A program made the position numbers and the translations under genes. The notes under the pieces were generated by a model. The model searched no databases. It had not been told where the DNA came from and saw only the letters and a list, made by a program, of their open reading frames with translations. Shown here in pieces: positions 13,035 to 24,429 of a stretch of DNA of 64,000 nucleotides. This stretch comes from Anas platyrhynchos (taxonomy: Eukaryota; Chordata; Aves; Anseriformes; Anatidae): contig NC_092612.1 of NCBI RefSeq assembly GCF_047663525.1, positions 2,451,501 to 2,515,500 of the forward strand, in the 5' to 3' direction. Each line of letters begins with the position of its first letter. Position 1 is the first letter of the stretch.

Positions 13035-13217
13035 CGAGTTCACCAGGAGAAGGAAGGCAAGAGAGCTGATGGAGAGCCTGGAGCTCTGAGCTCTTTTTAT
13101 ACTGTTCCTTTGCCCTCCTGGCTTATCTAAGACGCCCTGCATATTCAAAGAGTTTGTAGCCTTATTGGTTGGAAAACAAATTTGCCTGTACACGTCATAT
13201 CTTCAATTAATATAATT
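13035..13217 (-). promoter_or_regulatory. Promoter and non-coding exon 1 of the - strand EDMTF gene
   Basis: On - the TATAAAAA box is at 13101-13094. Exon 1 runs from about 13070 to 13035 and ends GGTGAACTCG before GTAAGCC. Upstream, 13217-13173 carries TTAATTGAAGATATGACGTG followed by TACAGGCAAATTTGTTTT. This is clearly the same block as at 581-625 upstream of the first gene. An ACCAAT box lies between the block and TATA. Confidence 0.8.
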
Positions 13218-13909
13218 TTCCTCATTGTTTGGGATTATTAGTGTGTTCTCAACCTCCCATATGTCACATATATTACAGGTTTCTTTCATCTTAAAATGTT
13301 CTGGGCCAACTACATTCCTGATACCATTTTATTGTCTCCGCTGTCAAAACTGAAGTTTATTTATATATTATATAAAGGCATTTGTAAGTTCCCAAAGCCA
13401 TTGGAGGGAGAGAAAATTTCAGTAAAAAAAGTAAAATATTCCTACATTTGGAAATATTGTTCATCAGAAATTCTGTTGTGCTACGGCAGGGGCTTTCTAC
13501 TTAAAGGAAGTGCAAACATTTATTTAGGAATTTTCTATTAAGCTACTTAGCAACTGCAGCAAACAGGACCAGCACAAACTACAAATAAATCTTAATTGCA
13601 TTCCTCCAAAATGTCCATGGTGAATAAAAGTCATGCTGCTGCGTGAGCAGAAAAAATGTTTTCAGCAAAAATACAACTGCGGCATCGTTTGCACTTTAAT
13701 TCATTAGAGGACATGACCCTGAGGTCATCAGAATAAAGTGGAGAAAACAAGTATGAACTTTGCCTCGAAAATAATAAATGATAAGGATTTGGAGAGGTGT
13801 GCTAAATATTGTCTTCCAAGGCTGGATGTTAATATTTTCTTAGCAAAGAATCAACCTCACATGTCAAATATGGTACAATAGTGAAGAATACTGGAGATTG
13901 CTACAGAAC

Positions 13910-14085
13910 TCCTTGTATGACCTTCACCTAATTTCTGACATTAATTTGAATATAAAATAAGGATAATAATGAGCAAGCAGGATGCTGAGGCTTCCTCAGA
14001 ATTCTGAATACCAAAGCACTTCATAAACACTCATTAATGTTTTCAATTTGCAAAGTGTTGCAGTATTTAAATATTAATAGTTTGT
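13910..14085. repeat. Copy B of the dispersed non-coding element
   Basis: Matches 5815-5995 in block order: CTCCTTGTATGACCTTCAC, AAATAAGGATAATAATG, CTCAGAATTC, AACACTCATTAATG, TATTTAAATATTAATAGTTTG. A weaker third match to its CAAAGCACTTCATAAACACTCATTAATGTT part is at 23403-23432. It lies about 0.8 kb upstream of the 14.8 kb promoter and inside the divergent interval between two EDMTF genes. Confidence 0.5.
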
Positions 14086-14402
14086 CACCAAAAGACACCC
14101 CCAGTTTTAATAATATGGTCACTTACAATGTACATCAAGGTCTCTTGTTCCCAAGTCCTAATAAGGTGATGCACTATGTTTTATGAAAGTTGAAAGCTAA
14201 AAAAATAAAAATAATAATAAATATATATATGTATATATTTTTCAAAGCAGGAGGAAATACTTGGGAACATTCTTAAAGCAGAAGCAGAGAAATTTCTTCA
14301 AAATCAGTGTTGTGGAACTTGAGACAAAACCAAAGCCACTGGCAAGAGAAGAACCCCACGAATATCATCAGGCACTAAGTACAGGTCACAATGCTGCTGA
14401 AC

Positions 14403-14475
14403 AGAATCACAGAACCATTTAGGTTGGAAAAGACCTCTAGGATCAAATAGTCCAACCTATAACCTAGCACTGAAG
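14403..14475 (-). mobile_element. CR1 LINE 3'-end fragment
   Basis: On + it reads GAATCACAGAACCATTTAGG, TTGGAAAAGACCTCTAGGAT, then CAAATAGTCCAACC and CCTAGCACTG. This is the familiar reverse complement of a bird CR1 3' end. Only a short stub is left. Confidence 0.75.
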
Positions 14476-14748
14476 CACTACTTCTCAACACACAGAACAA
14501 ATATATTCCTTTTCTCCCCTCTGTGTTGCACCATAGATGCAAAAGCCAAGTAAACGGTGTACCTACAAGCAGATTGCGCAACCAGTAATGGTCTAAACAT
14601 CCCATCCATCCAACTACAAAGAATTCCATGCAATTTTACTAGAAATGTGCTGAGCCCATTTCTTCTTGTTTTAAGATGAAAGAAATTCTGAAGGTATGAC
14701 ATGTGTGTCATCGCATCAAACTTTGAAAATATGAAAATCACTGACTCC

Positions 14749-14887
14749 GATTACATCAGTTGAAGGAATAATGCACGCAACTAGATCCATTGTATAACTA
14801 ACATCTGAGTTTAGAAAGGTATATATACGGACCCAGAACTCCGAAGTTTTATTCGCTTCTCCTGAGTTCCTCTCCTCAGTGAACTGG
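14749..14887 (+). promoter_or_regulatory. Promoter and non-coding exon 1 of the 15.75 kb EDMTF gene
   Basis: TATATATA at 14820-14827. Exon 1 runs from about 14851 to 14887 and ends AGTGAACTGG before GTAAGTC. At 14749-14781 the block GATTACATCAGTTGAAGGAA followed by TAATGCACGCAAC corresponds to the module at 581-625, but TGACGTG has become TAATGCAC and the AAATTTGTTTT part is not seen. Confidence 0.75.
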
Positions 14888-14919
14888 GTAAGTCCATACT
14901 GACTCTACTCTATACTTTT

Positions 14920-15065
14920 TGATATATATATATATATATGTTTGCGTGTATATACATCTGTATGCATGTCTCGATAAAAATATTTATACATGTGTGTGTG
15001 GACATATTTAAAAGGCTGTGCTGTGTACATGTACATAACACCGCATATATGCACATGTATACATG
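14920..15065. repeat. Alternating purine-pyrimidine tract in intron 1
   Basis: A (TA)n run followed by TG/CA/TA-rich alternating sequence inside the intron of the 15.75 kb gene. It is simple sequence with Z-DNA-like character. Confidence 0.7.
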
Positions 15066-15750
15066 GATAGTCTGTAAGCAGTTTCTTTTTCTCATTTTGA
15101 ATGCAATTCCTTCACTGGAACTTGTTTTGCTCTTCCTGTGTTTATTTAATAGCAGGCGTTAAAGCACTGCAGAACGTAAGGAGACAACTTAATTTTGAAG
15201 TGATAAGTAATTTCCAACTCTAGATTATTTTCCTTAGGAGTGGGGAATTCAAATCCTTAGATAAAAAATATGAAACATTTATTACTTTGACATCCATCAA
15301 AGAAATTCCTCCATTTCATTGTGTTCTTTGAGTTTATGCCGGGTTGAGCACCCCGTGGCTCTCCAGATTGGGGGATGCATGAAATGTGTTGTCAGTCTGA
15401 TGCGAATCAGCATCACTACCCGAAGTGACATATTTTTCTTTGTTTTATTCACATTTCATTAACTTTGGAGGAAAGGTCAGCTCTCAATTGGTAAAAAGAA
15501 TATTTTCTGAGTATTGTCAGCCAATATCAAAAGATGAGGACAAGGAGAAAAAAGTTTGGGAGAATTCAGAGGATTAGATAGATAAACAAGGCAGCTAAGA
15601 GGATGTAAAACCCACAGGAAGGAGCGTGGTCAGTGCCAGCACATTTCCTTTGCTCCACCTGGGCTCTGAGCCTTCCCTCCCGCTGCTGGCAGCTAACGTG
15701 CTCACCCTACTCCCCCATCTGTGTTTCAGGTTTACCCACATCAGCCAACA

Positions 15751-16035
15751 ATGACCTTCAACAGGGACTTCTACTATGATGGGTACTACTCGCCATTCGG
15801 CTACGAAGACCAGTACAGCTTTGGGGGCCTGAATGGCTACCGATTTGGAAGCCCATATGGCTTCTACCGGGACCAGTACCGATATGGGAGCCCATATGGC
15901 TACAGAAGCTTTGGGAACCTGTACGGCAGCAGAGGCTTGAATGTTTACGGGGGCTACTATGGGAATGGAGACTTCCTCAATTTTGGGTATGGCTACCCCT
16001 TCTTTTCTCAATTTGGCAACAGATACAGCTATTGA
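15751..16035 (+). CDS. EDMTF: Cysteine-free EDMTF paralogue, 94 aa
   Basis: Starts MTFNRDFYYDGYYSPFGYED and is rich in Gly, Tyr, Phe and Arg, with units such as FGSPYGFYRDQYRYGSPYGY. Exon 2 begins at 15730 after a GTTTCAG acceptor, with GTTTACCCAC in the 5'UTR. It has no Cys at all. Positions that are Cys in the paralogues ([10 protein letters not shown]) are Tyr or Phe here. The frame stops after NRYSY, where the paralogues continue GSCYPC. The bases after the stop (AGCTGCTATCTATGC) still read Ser-Cys-Tyr-Leu-Cys, so a newer stop codon has cut off the Cys tail. The frame is otherwise intact, with promoter and splice signals, so I treat it as a working gene with changed chemistry. A decaying copy is possible. 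Confidence 0.82.
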   Translation: MTFNRDFYYDGYYSPFGYEDQYSFGGLNGYRFGSPYGFYRDQYRYGSPYGYRSFGNLYGSRGLNVYGGYYGNGDFLNFGYGYPFFSQFGNRYSY

Positions 16036-16413
16036 AGCTGCTATCTATGCGGAACCAGCAGAAAGATAAACCGAGAAATTAAATGCAGGAGACAGATTCA
16101 TGACTAAGGTCACAGCGCTGAGAAATGCTGGGCCCCCACACCTCTGGCTGGGTTCAGTGAGGCATGTGGGTGCCAGGCTTCGTTAGGACTACCCCATATG
16201 TAACCCTCTCATATCTTTAAGACTTTCTTCAGCTATTACTCTAAAGGGCAACTTGAATTACAGCAAGTATAGAGGCACCTTTACATCATGCTGATGGAAA
16301 AATTGACTTTTAAATTAATTGTCAGGTATTTTGTAGTGCCATAGTAATAGGAACAGTCCTGTGTCAATGGGAAGCAGATTTCTTCAACTGCCAGAAACTC
16401 CTCTTTGCTTCAC

Positions 16414-16659
16414 AATAAACTTCTCCAAAATACAATATGTAGAGAAGCTCCTGTTATATATCCATGCTGTGCTCTATACAGCAGTGAACAGGACTTATGA
16501 GCAACTGTAAGCAAGAACCTTGTCCAGACTGCCAAACTCCACCATTTCCACGAGGAGAGAGCACCATCTGGCATCAGACACACAATGCTTGCTGAAGACC
16601 CTTTTGTAAAACTGCAAACTTTTTCTTTCTGTAACTACTTGCTCTGTTTCTCCATTAAA
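16414..16659 (+). terminator. Poly(A) signals of the 15.75 kb gene
   Basis: AATAAA at 16414-16419 and ATTAAA at 16654-16659. The second is the variant used by most neighbours. Which one is used cannot be told. Confidence 0.5.
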
Positions 16660-16679
16660 ATGACTGCATAATATTATCA

Positions 16680-19600
16680 GCTGTCTCCTCTTCTCCTTTT
16701 GTCTTTGTTGACATGCCACTGTAAATGCACCAGCAGCAGTGCCACTCCATTCAACCATACAGTAAGAGGGAGGTCTAAACTCCAGATGTTAGAGGACAAC
16801 ACATGTCCTTCAAAAATGCTCCAGCCCCAACTTGTCTCTCAAAGTAGGACGAAGTTCTACCTTATTTTAATTAACCTATGACGCTGGGTTTACACAACAT
16901 TCCTCCAGAAAAGGGCATCAGCTGACTGTCTGCACTACCACGCACATACACCTGGAGCAAGCTAAGTTCTATGTTTGAAAAATAATTTCCAAAAAGAAAG
17001 ATTGAGTGGAAGCTAAAATCAGGTGGTCTGCGAAGGAAAGACAGCAATGCTTCTTAAGCTTGGAAAAAGACACCTAACAGAAAAGACTGAAGGCAACTGA
17101 GCCATTACCATCAGCTGGAGAGATCATCTCCTTTGCAAACTGCACAGCCAGGTTATTCAAGCAGTTCCTGTCAGCCTGTACTGTGTCACCTTGGAACACT
17201 GAGTAGTCTTGATTTAGATTTATAATATTAAAGATTATAATCTGGCATGAAACAAGGTGGTTTAACAAGCGTAGCCTAGACATAACTGCATGGATCCCAT
17301 GCAAGCCCAGTTATACATCAAAGACATCACCAGGAGTCAAAAATCTTGTTGTAAAAGCGACTTTGAGGGGGCACCTCTGGGCTGATTTTTGAGAGATACC
17401 CTACATGGCTACCCCTTTTCTCATGACAGCCACAGGAACGTCTTCTCAGCTGACATAGCTAAGTGGAGGAAAAAGTAAGAAACTAACTGGTGGAACAGAC
17501 TGGGGAAACATTTTCATAGGCTTAGAAACAATTACAGTTAGCAGAGTAGTCCCTGTGTTGCAAATGTTATTCCTCCAGTCCAAAGCCCATTTCTTTATAT
17601 CCTTGTTGATGCTTTCACATAAAGCGTTTGACCTTGAACTGAGCCAGAGCAGAGGACAAACCTCACAGATCCAGTTTCTTGCCTGGGAAGGAGCAGCCTC
17701 AGCCAAAAGACTGGCCTGACCTCCTGCCTTGTTCCGAGCTCACCTCTTTTTGCCCCAGTTTGAGCAAGACAGAGTCAGATCAGGACACCCTGGCAAAACA
17801 GTAAGGATAGCAGCCTCCACCCTAAGCTCCTAGCAGGACACATGGGCAGCAAATCAGTACAACCCTTTGCAACTGGCAAAACCATTAAGACGCCTTTTAT
17901 AATCCTTCTGCTAGCTGCTGTCAGCAGCAGAAAGGGCTGGGTTCCCCAGGGAAAACATTAAGAAAGGTTCGAGTCTCCCACCACAATAAATACAGCTTAC
18001 CTCCCTTGAATGCCCTCAGGCACACAAGGCTTTTCCCACCTGCATGCACACTGTGGAAGTGCTTAAGCACACAGATGCACAGGAAGAGGCAATGCAGGAT
18101 AAAAGATGGAAAGCCAAAGAATTGAGTGAAATCCTCAGCTCATGCCATAACATCAGGTGCCTCTCTATGCTTGCTAATACAGCAGTATCTATGTATTACC
18201 TGTTTCTTCCCTTCCCCACACCCCATTCAGGTTGCTACCGGCAGTGCTACTGCTTCTGACAGAGGGTGTGATCCTCATCCAGTGCCCAGGGAATTGGAAC
18301 CACCTGGGGGCTGTGATTGCTCCATGGACCCCAGCTTCCCCAGGCCCTTCACAGGGTCACCTACATCCACTTCCCTCCATCGCTCTGCTTGGAGCCTCCT
18401 GGGCACCACCTCAGCTTCAGTTTTTGCCTTGAAGTTCCCTGAGCTCCAGTACAACTCCACCTCCGTGGACTGCATCCCCAGTGCAGGGGCTCCCTGCCTT
18501 TACAATGACCAGACAGCTTTATCACCCACCCATCCAGAACATCAGTGTGACCCCAGAAGCCCCAAATCACAGGACCGGAGTACAGACTGTCGCTTGGCCC
18601 CATCAGACAACAGCACTGATGCTCACTTCCCATGGATCAGCCCTAAGGTCCCCAACAACTCTGAGCTTACACCTGTTCAGAGTGGTGGGTAAAGAGCATT
18701 TTTTCCCTAGTTTATAGGGTGTTATGCCCTAAGGCATAAGAAAAGTTGGATGATTAGAGGAACTTTGTGCCTGCCTGAGATCACAGATGATAGATGGCTA
18801 ATTTAGTTAACAGAAAACTAACTCCTATAATTTTATTTAGAGTCCTGAATGCCAGTCTGAAGCAGGATGTATTTACTGCATGCAAGTGGGAAATTACCAA
18901 TTTAAATGCACCTTGTGAACAACCCACATGAGGCATGCTGCAGGACATATGCCTCTAGCACAAAGATTCACTGCCAAAGTCAGAATCACTTGTAAAGAGT
19001 AAACTTAGCCTCAAATGAGAAATTGGACCTATATATGAGCTGGTTTAGAACTTTTTCAAAATATTTCTTGGAGTATAATAAGAAATGGAAAGTGGCCCAT
19101 GGGATAGAAACACTGGCTTCATCAAAAACAGCAAGAGAAACAAAAAGTACTTCAAAACTCACTATATTTTGATGAATATTCTAAGGTTCGTTATTTCATT
19201 ATGAGATAAGAGACGTTAAAAATGTTTCCATTGTCTTAAAAAAAACACCAGTATCTTGAGATACTTAATATCTTCATTCCTCTGAACGCCTCAGAGCTTT
19301 TCACAAGTATCTTTTATATCTAAATGAATAGAAGGTGCACTATAAATATTTCCACAGAAATTCGCTGGCAAAGCTTCCCACTTTTACTGACAACTTGGTG
19401 TGTTGTGGTAACTGCAAGTCTCAACTTATTAAACAGAAAGGGCAAATTTAGAGGCCTCAATAATAAACTGGAGTTCATTTCCAAATACACCATTAGCATA
19501 ATAATAAAGATTCCTTCATCTGGCTTTTGAGGTTTGGGGGATTTCTTTTGTGGGGAAGGATTTATGTGGTTGGTGAGAACTTGGTTTAATCATCTCATCC

Positions 19601-20300
19601 AAGGCTCACCAACAGTCAATTACATGCTATTACAATGCCTGTCCACTTTGTTTTCCTTACACAGGGAGAGCTCTCCATAGAGCAGCTACTCTGAAGTAAT
19701 CTAGCATTCTCACATTTTGCAGTGCTTGTTTATATCATTCCTTTAACTATTAATAGCTACATAACATTTCAAAAACATACAGCAACATAAAAACATTGAA
19801 ATGTTTATTATCTACAAATTCTTGAGGAAATTCAAAATTCCATGAATTAATTCCACCATCCATTTCTACATGCCTACAAGAAGGCTACACTGTCAGAAGG
19901 CACTGAGCAAAGCAGTAAAACCAGAAGCTGAACTTTCAGCTCCAGTTCCCTCTCCCAAATACCAATTCTCCTTGCACCTCTGCACCAAGGCATTCTGTTA
20001 TGTCAAGACAGGGAGGTGAAGCTGATGATACCAGGAAGAGAAAGCCCCACAAGAAACTAATACTGAGGAAGGAGCTTTGCAGAACTGGGAACAGAAGGAA
20101 AGATGTGTGCAGCGGTTTCATTAATGGACAGCTGTAGCAGAGGAGTTGCTATAGAAGGGAGGTGCACACAACCCACTGCCAGATCTCTCCTGACCATCAC
20201 TGTCCTGAAGTAGGTCGATAGGATCAGCTTGGGGCAGCAGGACAAAGGCACCTGAATTAGGAGCAGAGGAACAGACATGCACACACACGCAGAGGCCAAT
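16680..20300. other. Intergenic; no supported gene
   Basis: A 188-codon open frame at 18126-18692 follows a fair acceptor (CCCCATTCAG at about 18230) but has no TATA/exon-1 partner, no family resemblance and unremarkable composition. A TATAAAAG on - at 17901-17894 has no gene-like continuation. Nothing else was recognised. Confidence 0.55.
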
Positions 20301-20319
20301 AACATATTGCAAGGTCATG

Positions 20320-20325
20320 TTTAAT
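20320..20325 (-). terminator. Poly(A) signal ATTAAA of the beta-protein gene
   Basis: TTTAAT on + reads ATTAAA on -, about 525 bp after the stop codon at 20851. Confidence 0.5.
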
Positions 20326-20850
20326 GAGAAAGAAGCAGATCATACAGAGGCAGAATTATATGGTACAGATTACAAATTGCCTGTAACCTGTGATTTGATG
20401 TAAGGTGATTCATGTAATAGATGATGTTGTTTCCCTATTGCAGAGACACACGTAAAGCACAGAGCATGGGCTGGCTCACTCCAAGACCCTTTTTTATACC
20501 TCATTAGCCACAGAAAGAACCTACAAAGCAGTCTAAAATGGATGGCAGCCCAATCCCTTCACCTCCTACTGCATTACAAATGTAGTCCACAGCTTTGAGA
20601 AGAGAGTACTTAGAGAAAATGGAAGGCATTAGGAAAAAAAGAAAAAATAATAAAACATACAAAACTACAACAACAACAGAAAGGGTAATACGAGAAGGAT
20701 GTAAATGGATTCTTTTTCTTCAGAGATCTAAACATTTATGCATGCACTTAATGGCAGCTCCAAATGCTCAGCCTTGGAGCTCAGACAGGTATCTACATCC
20801 TGCTCATCCGCGCCTGGACATTCCACTTTCAGCAGCTCCTCTGACTAGGT

Positions 20851-21174
20851 TTAGCATGGTCTGCAGCTTCCAACCGGGTACCCCCGTGCCCACCGGGCAC
20901 CACCATACACATGCGAGCCCCCAGGAGCAGGGGCACCACTGAAGCCACTTCCAACTTCAGGGGCTCCCGCAGATCCCACGACGCTTTGCTGCGGGAAGGT
21001 GGTGAGGATGGGTCCAGGGAAGGTCACAACCACAGGTGGAGGGTAGATGACCACCCTTGAGTCAGGACACTGCACAACACAGGGCTCGTTGCAGCTGTCA
21101 GCAATGGGCTGTGGCACAGACACCCCACACAGCGAGGGACTGCCATCGGTGCACGGGCTTAGGGAGTGCGTCAT
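20851..21174 (-). CDS. Corneous beta-protein (beta-keratin), 107 aa
   Basis: Starts [18 protein letters not shown]. The segment [20 protein letters not shown] followed by [18 protein letters not shown] is the conserved beta core of sauropsid corneous beta-proteins (compare CNEPCVRQCQDSRVVIQPSP with PVVVTLPGPILSSFPQ in feather beta-keratins). The core, about residues 27-66, forms the beta-sandwich that builds 3.4-nm filaments (family knowledge). The tail is short and Gly/Ala-rich and ends VGSCRPC, with the typical Cys-Pro-Cys-like terminus. Exon 2 starts at 21190 on - after an ACTTCAG acceptor. It stands alone among EDMTF-type genes and may be the single-copy EDbeta-type gene known in bird EDCs, though I cannot confirm this. 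The N-terminus is longer than in feather keratins. Confidence 0.9.
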   Translation of the reverse strand: MTHSLSPCTDGSPSLCGVSVPQPIADSCNEPCVVQCPDSRVVIYPPPVVVTFPGPILTTFPQQSVVGSAGAPEVGSGFSGAPAPGGSHVYGGARWARGYPVGSCRPC

Positions 21175-21568
21175 GTGGGGGATTGTTAATCTGAAGTGCA
21201 AGGGAATATGATGAGAATAAGGCAACAAATCTTACAAGTTCCACAGTCAAACACTGAAATGGAAAGTTACCAACAGGCTAGAGGGAAAGGCAGAATTTCA
21301 TAGCTGAGTTCTTAGAAAACACCATCTATAGATCTTATATTGAACACAATAACTGGAAATGAGATTTAATGAAAAACCAATTGGAGATCATCACCCAGAC
21401 AGTATTGGAAGACCTGCATGTACCAAAGCCAAGAGCTAAACAGTCACAAAGTGATATAGTTACATCAAGAAAACTTTGGTTTGATACAATAGAATATTTG
21501 CATAGGATTTACCCTCACTTAAAACAAGCAAAACTTTCTTTAGAAAGAGGAATTCAAATCAAGCTTAC

Positions 21569-21658
21569 CTACTTCACGAGAGAAATAAGAAAAATGATCA
21601 GGCAAGATCTGATGTTGAGTGTTTTTATACTCTTAGACTGCCCAAAGCATCTGAGTCA
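21569..21658 (-). promoter_or_regulatory. Promoter and non-coding exon 1 of the beta-protein gene
   Basis: On - TATAAAAA lies at 21629-21622. Exon 1 runs from about 21598 to 21569 and ends CGTGAAGTAG before GTAAGCTT. A perfect AP-1 site (TGACTCA on -, 21658-21652) sits about 23 bp upstream of the TATA box, a very close spacing that suggests direct AP-1 control. Confidence 0.78.
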
Positions 21659-21799
21659 CCTACGTGCACAGCATCCCAATCAATTACTAAACGCATTTCT
21701 TTCAAGACTTAACTTTGTTAATGAATGTCAATTGTTTTTAACAAATCGCTCTAATTATTAGCGTCCTTCCACTACCACCACCGCCACCACCTCCCCACA

Positions 21800-24360
21800 A
21801 CTTGTACTTCACTGCCTTCATCTGTTTCAAAACTTTACATAGAGGGGATATTCTGTATATTACAGAAAAAACAAGAGGTTTATATGGTTCGTACTCATGT
21901 CTCCTCCATGAATGGACTCATCCCTGGACAAGCAGAAAACAGCCATTTACTTGGAAGAAAATGTACAGACCCAGCCCAGGAGGAATTGCAAAAGTGAGGG
22001 ATATGCTGGGTTCTTGGCCTAGGGGTAGCCCGGTTCACAATTCTGTGATGAAATTGGGCTAATATGGGGTCTAGTCAAAGCCCTGGCATTCTGTGGAAAC
22101 CTTCAGAATGAATTTTAGAGTAATATATCCAAATAAGTCAGTGCTGCTCTTCCAATTAGACACCAAGCATGTGTGTCTTTAAACCAGTAAGCTTTGAAAA
22201 AAAAGGGGAGAAAAAGTAATGCTATATCTTATATGAAATTGTATCCCATATTCTGAAGCTATAAATCATGACATGATTAAGAAAATGAGACAAAAAGGCA
22301 ACAGATTGGGTGTGGTTCTTGCAAGACATTGTTGGGTCATTTTTTTAAACAAGTCATTTGTTCAATAAAAGGGCACCTAAATCCATTATAATAATATATG
22401 TTGCACATCTAGAACAACGAGTAGAAGGTTTGTGTTGGAATCCCAATTGCTGATGAATTGCAACTGCCAGAAGTTATCATTGGCTTTAAACACACAGCAG
22501 TATTACGGACGGACGCCGAGGAGGAGGTTCACTAACACTCTGTAGCAGTGTCAGCAACAGATGCCAAGGATGGAAATGGCTTGTGCCATACAGATGCTCT
22601 CTACCATCCCCTGTGGGCCATGGAGGATGGCAACTTGTCCATTTGAATTTGCTATTTTTGCAGCAGTAAAGAAGATTTGTAGGGGGTGCTTTGTTATAGC
22701 TCAACTCAAAGCCTTCCCCTTCTCAACAGCAGCATGCTCTTCTCACAAGGAAAAGGCTTCTACTGGGGGAGTTAGAGATGGGCACGGTAACACTGCAGAA
22801 TAGTTTCTGTCTTTCAATGAAGAGGGAACCTCATATATCAGATTGGCAGAAAAATGATTCTGAAAGAATACTAAACCCCATATGTTACTATGAGTAGAAA
22901 TCCCTATCAAGTTTTTCACACGATAGGAAGTGGCCTGGACGCTCTTCTAGTTTAACTGCATGTTGAGATTTATCATCATATCATCCTTGGCGACACTGAA
23001 ACATTTATCATTCCTTTGGAAAATTAACTCTGCATTTTCTATAATTGAGTGTAACCATGTGAATTGCAACATACGCCTATCTCAGCTTAAATCAGAGAGC
23101 AATTTAACCTTAATGTAATTCCTAAAAAAGGGTGGAATTCAAAGCCTAATCATTATTTTCAAGTTAGCCAGTTGAAGATAAAAGCAAGTGTTAAGTCTTA
23201 TTTTAAAAATGTATTATTAATATTTCATTGAACAAAATCTAGATCATTAATCTGAAGTAAGACGAAGCCACACTGCTGGAACTAGTTTCCTTCTCTGCTA
23301 AGGACTGCACACAGTTATTATCACTGCTAAATCCGTGTATCTGAACACAGAGGCTAACAACACTAAGAGTAGGCACGCAGATGCTCTCTGAAAGCATTCT
23401 CAAAGCACATCATAAAAGCTCATTAATGTTCTACACAAGTGATGTTGTCATACAGATGTTTAACAAGAGTATTACAACTCCCAGCTCAGGCACCACCACA
23501 GAGGACAAAGAAATAAAAGCAATGAGTCAGCTGCTGAACCATAGCCAAATCTCACCACCTAAGCTGTGTCCAGAAGGAAATGCAACAAAACAGCGCATGC
23601 TCTTGCTCAATTTACCAGTTTAAGCAAACTTAGGAATCAAATTTTAGCACCTAAAAAAAGTAAAAATACAAAATAAATATAAAAATTGTCATCCTCGTGT
23701 CAAGAAAAAAAAAAAAAAAAGAGAGAGAGAGAGAAAACACTTATGATACAGACAAGCCATCAAGCACTCAAAGTGTTGACAGAACATGGAGTTATTCAGG
23801 ATTTAGATGAAACATTAGGACTCTTCCAAAAGATTTTAGCCATCTACCAGTAAGGGTATGCAGGAAAGATGTTTAAAACCCTTTTAGAAACCTCAGACTA
23901 AGTTTCAGAGATGTGGTCTCACTGGTGTTTTCTCCACAGATGATCTCAAAGTAATCCTCGTGATTAAACACGAAAATGGTGTTTTAGTTGATTCCTGCTT
24001 CCCACACAGCAGCCCTACAAATGAAGCATCAACACCAATTCTTCCTCACCCCACAAACCTGGTGGAGGCAATTCCAATGCTAGCTTTAAAGACCTAGGTA
24101 GAGTTCACCACAAGAGCAAGAACCCTCTGAACACACACATTTGGTTATACCATACAAAAAGCTGGCTTTGTGAGTCAAATCCATGCCAGAGACTAAGGAA
24201 ACACTACAAACATGTATGAAGTTTAAAACTCCAGAAACATTTGTGGTTTAGTGCACACACCACAGGAGGTGAGGCAGAAACCTTAGAAATAATTGCATCA
24301 ATTACACGTTGGCTCTGGCTAGTAAGAACTTCATGCCCAAAAAGGTGTTTTCTCTGTGAG
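21800..24360. other. Intergenic; no supported gene
   Basis: No gene recognised. Segment 23403-23432 resembles part of the repeated element at 14000-14030 (CAAAGCACATCATAAAAGCTCATTAATGTT). A short A-run followed by (GA)n is at 23704-23735. Confidence 0.5.
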
Positions 24361-24366
24361 GCTGAC

Positions 24367-24429
24367 TATATAAAAGCCATCCAAAGCTCAGATCTATTAA
24401 TTTCTCTCAATTTCTTCTCCTCCGAAGAG
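24367..24429 (+). promoter_or_regulatory. Orphan TATA box and exon-1-like segment
   Basis: TATATAAAAG at 24367-24376. It is followed at EDC-typical spacing by a pyrimidine-rich segment ending CTCCTCCGAAGAG before GTACATGT at 24430. This is the same layout as the other promoters in the window. Downstream, a weak candidate second exon starts at about 24916 (GGCTTTAG acceptor, ATG at 24924). No recognisable EDC protein follows. Confidence 0.4.

Noticed and set aside
17894-17901. TATAAAAG on the - strand
   Set aside because: The following - strand sequence gives no short exon with a GTAAG donor at EDC spacing and no EDC-like second exon.
18126-18692. 188-codon frame with an acceptor-like CCCCATTCAG and Cys-Tyr bits (GCYRQCYCF) in another frame
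   Set aside because: No TATA/exon 1 pair upstream, no family motif, ordinary composition. Considered as a decayed EDC or beta-keratin gene, but no core motif could be aligned.
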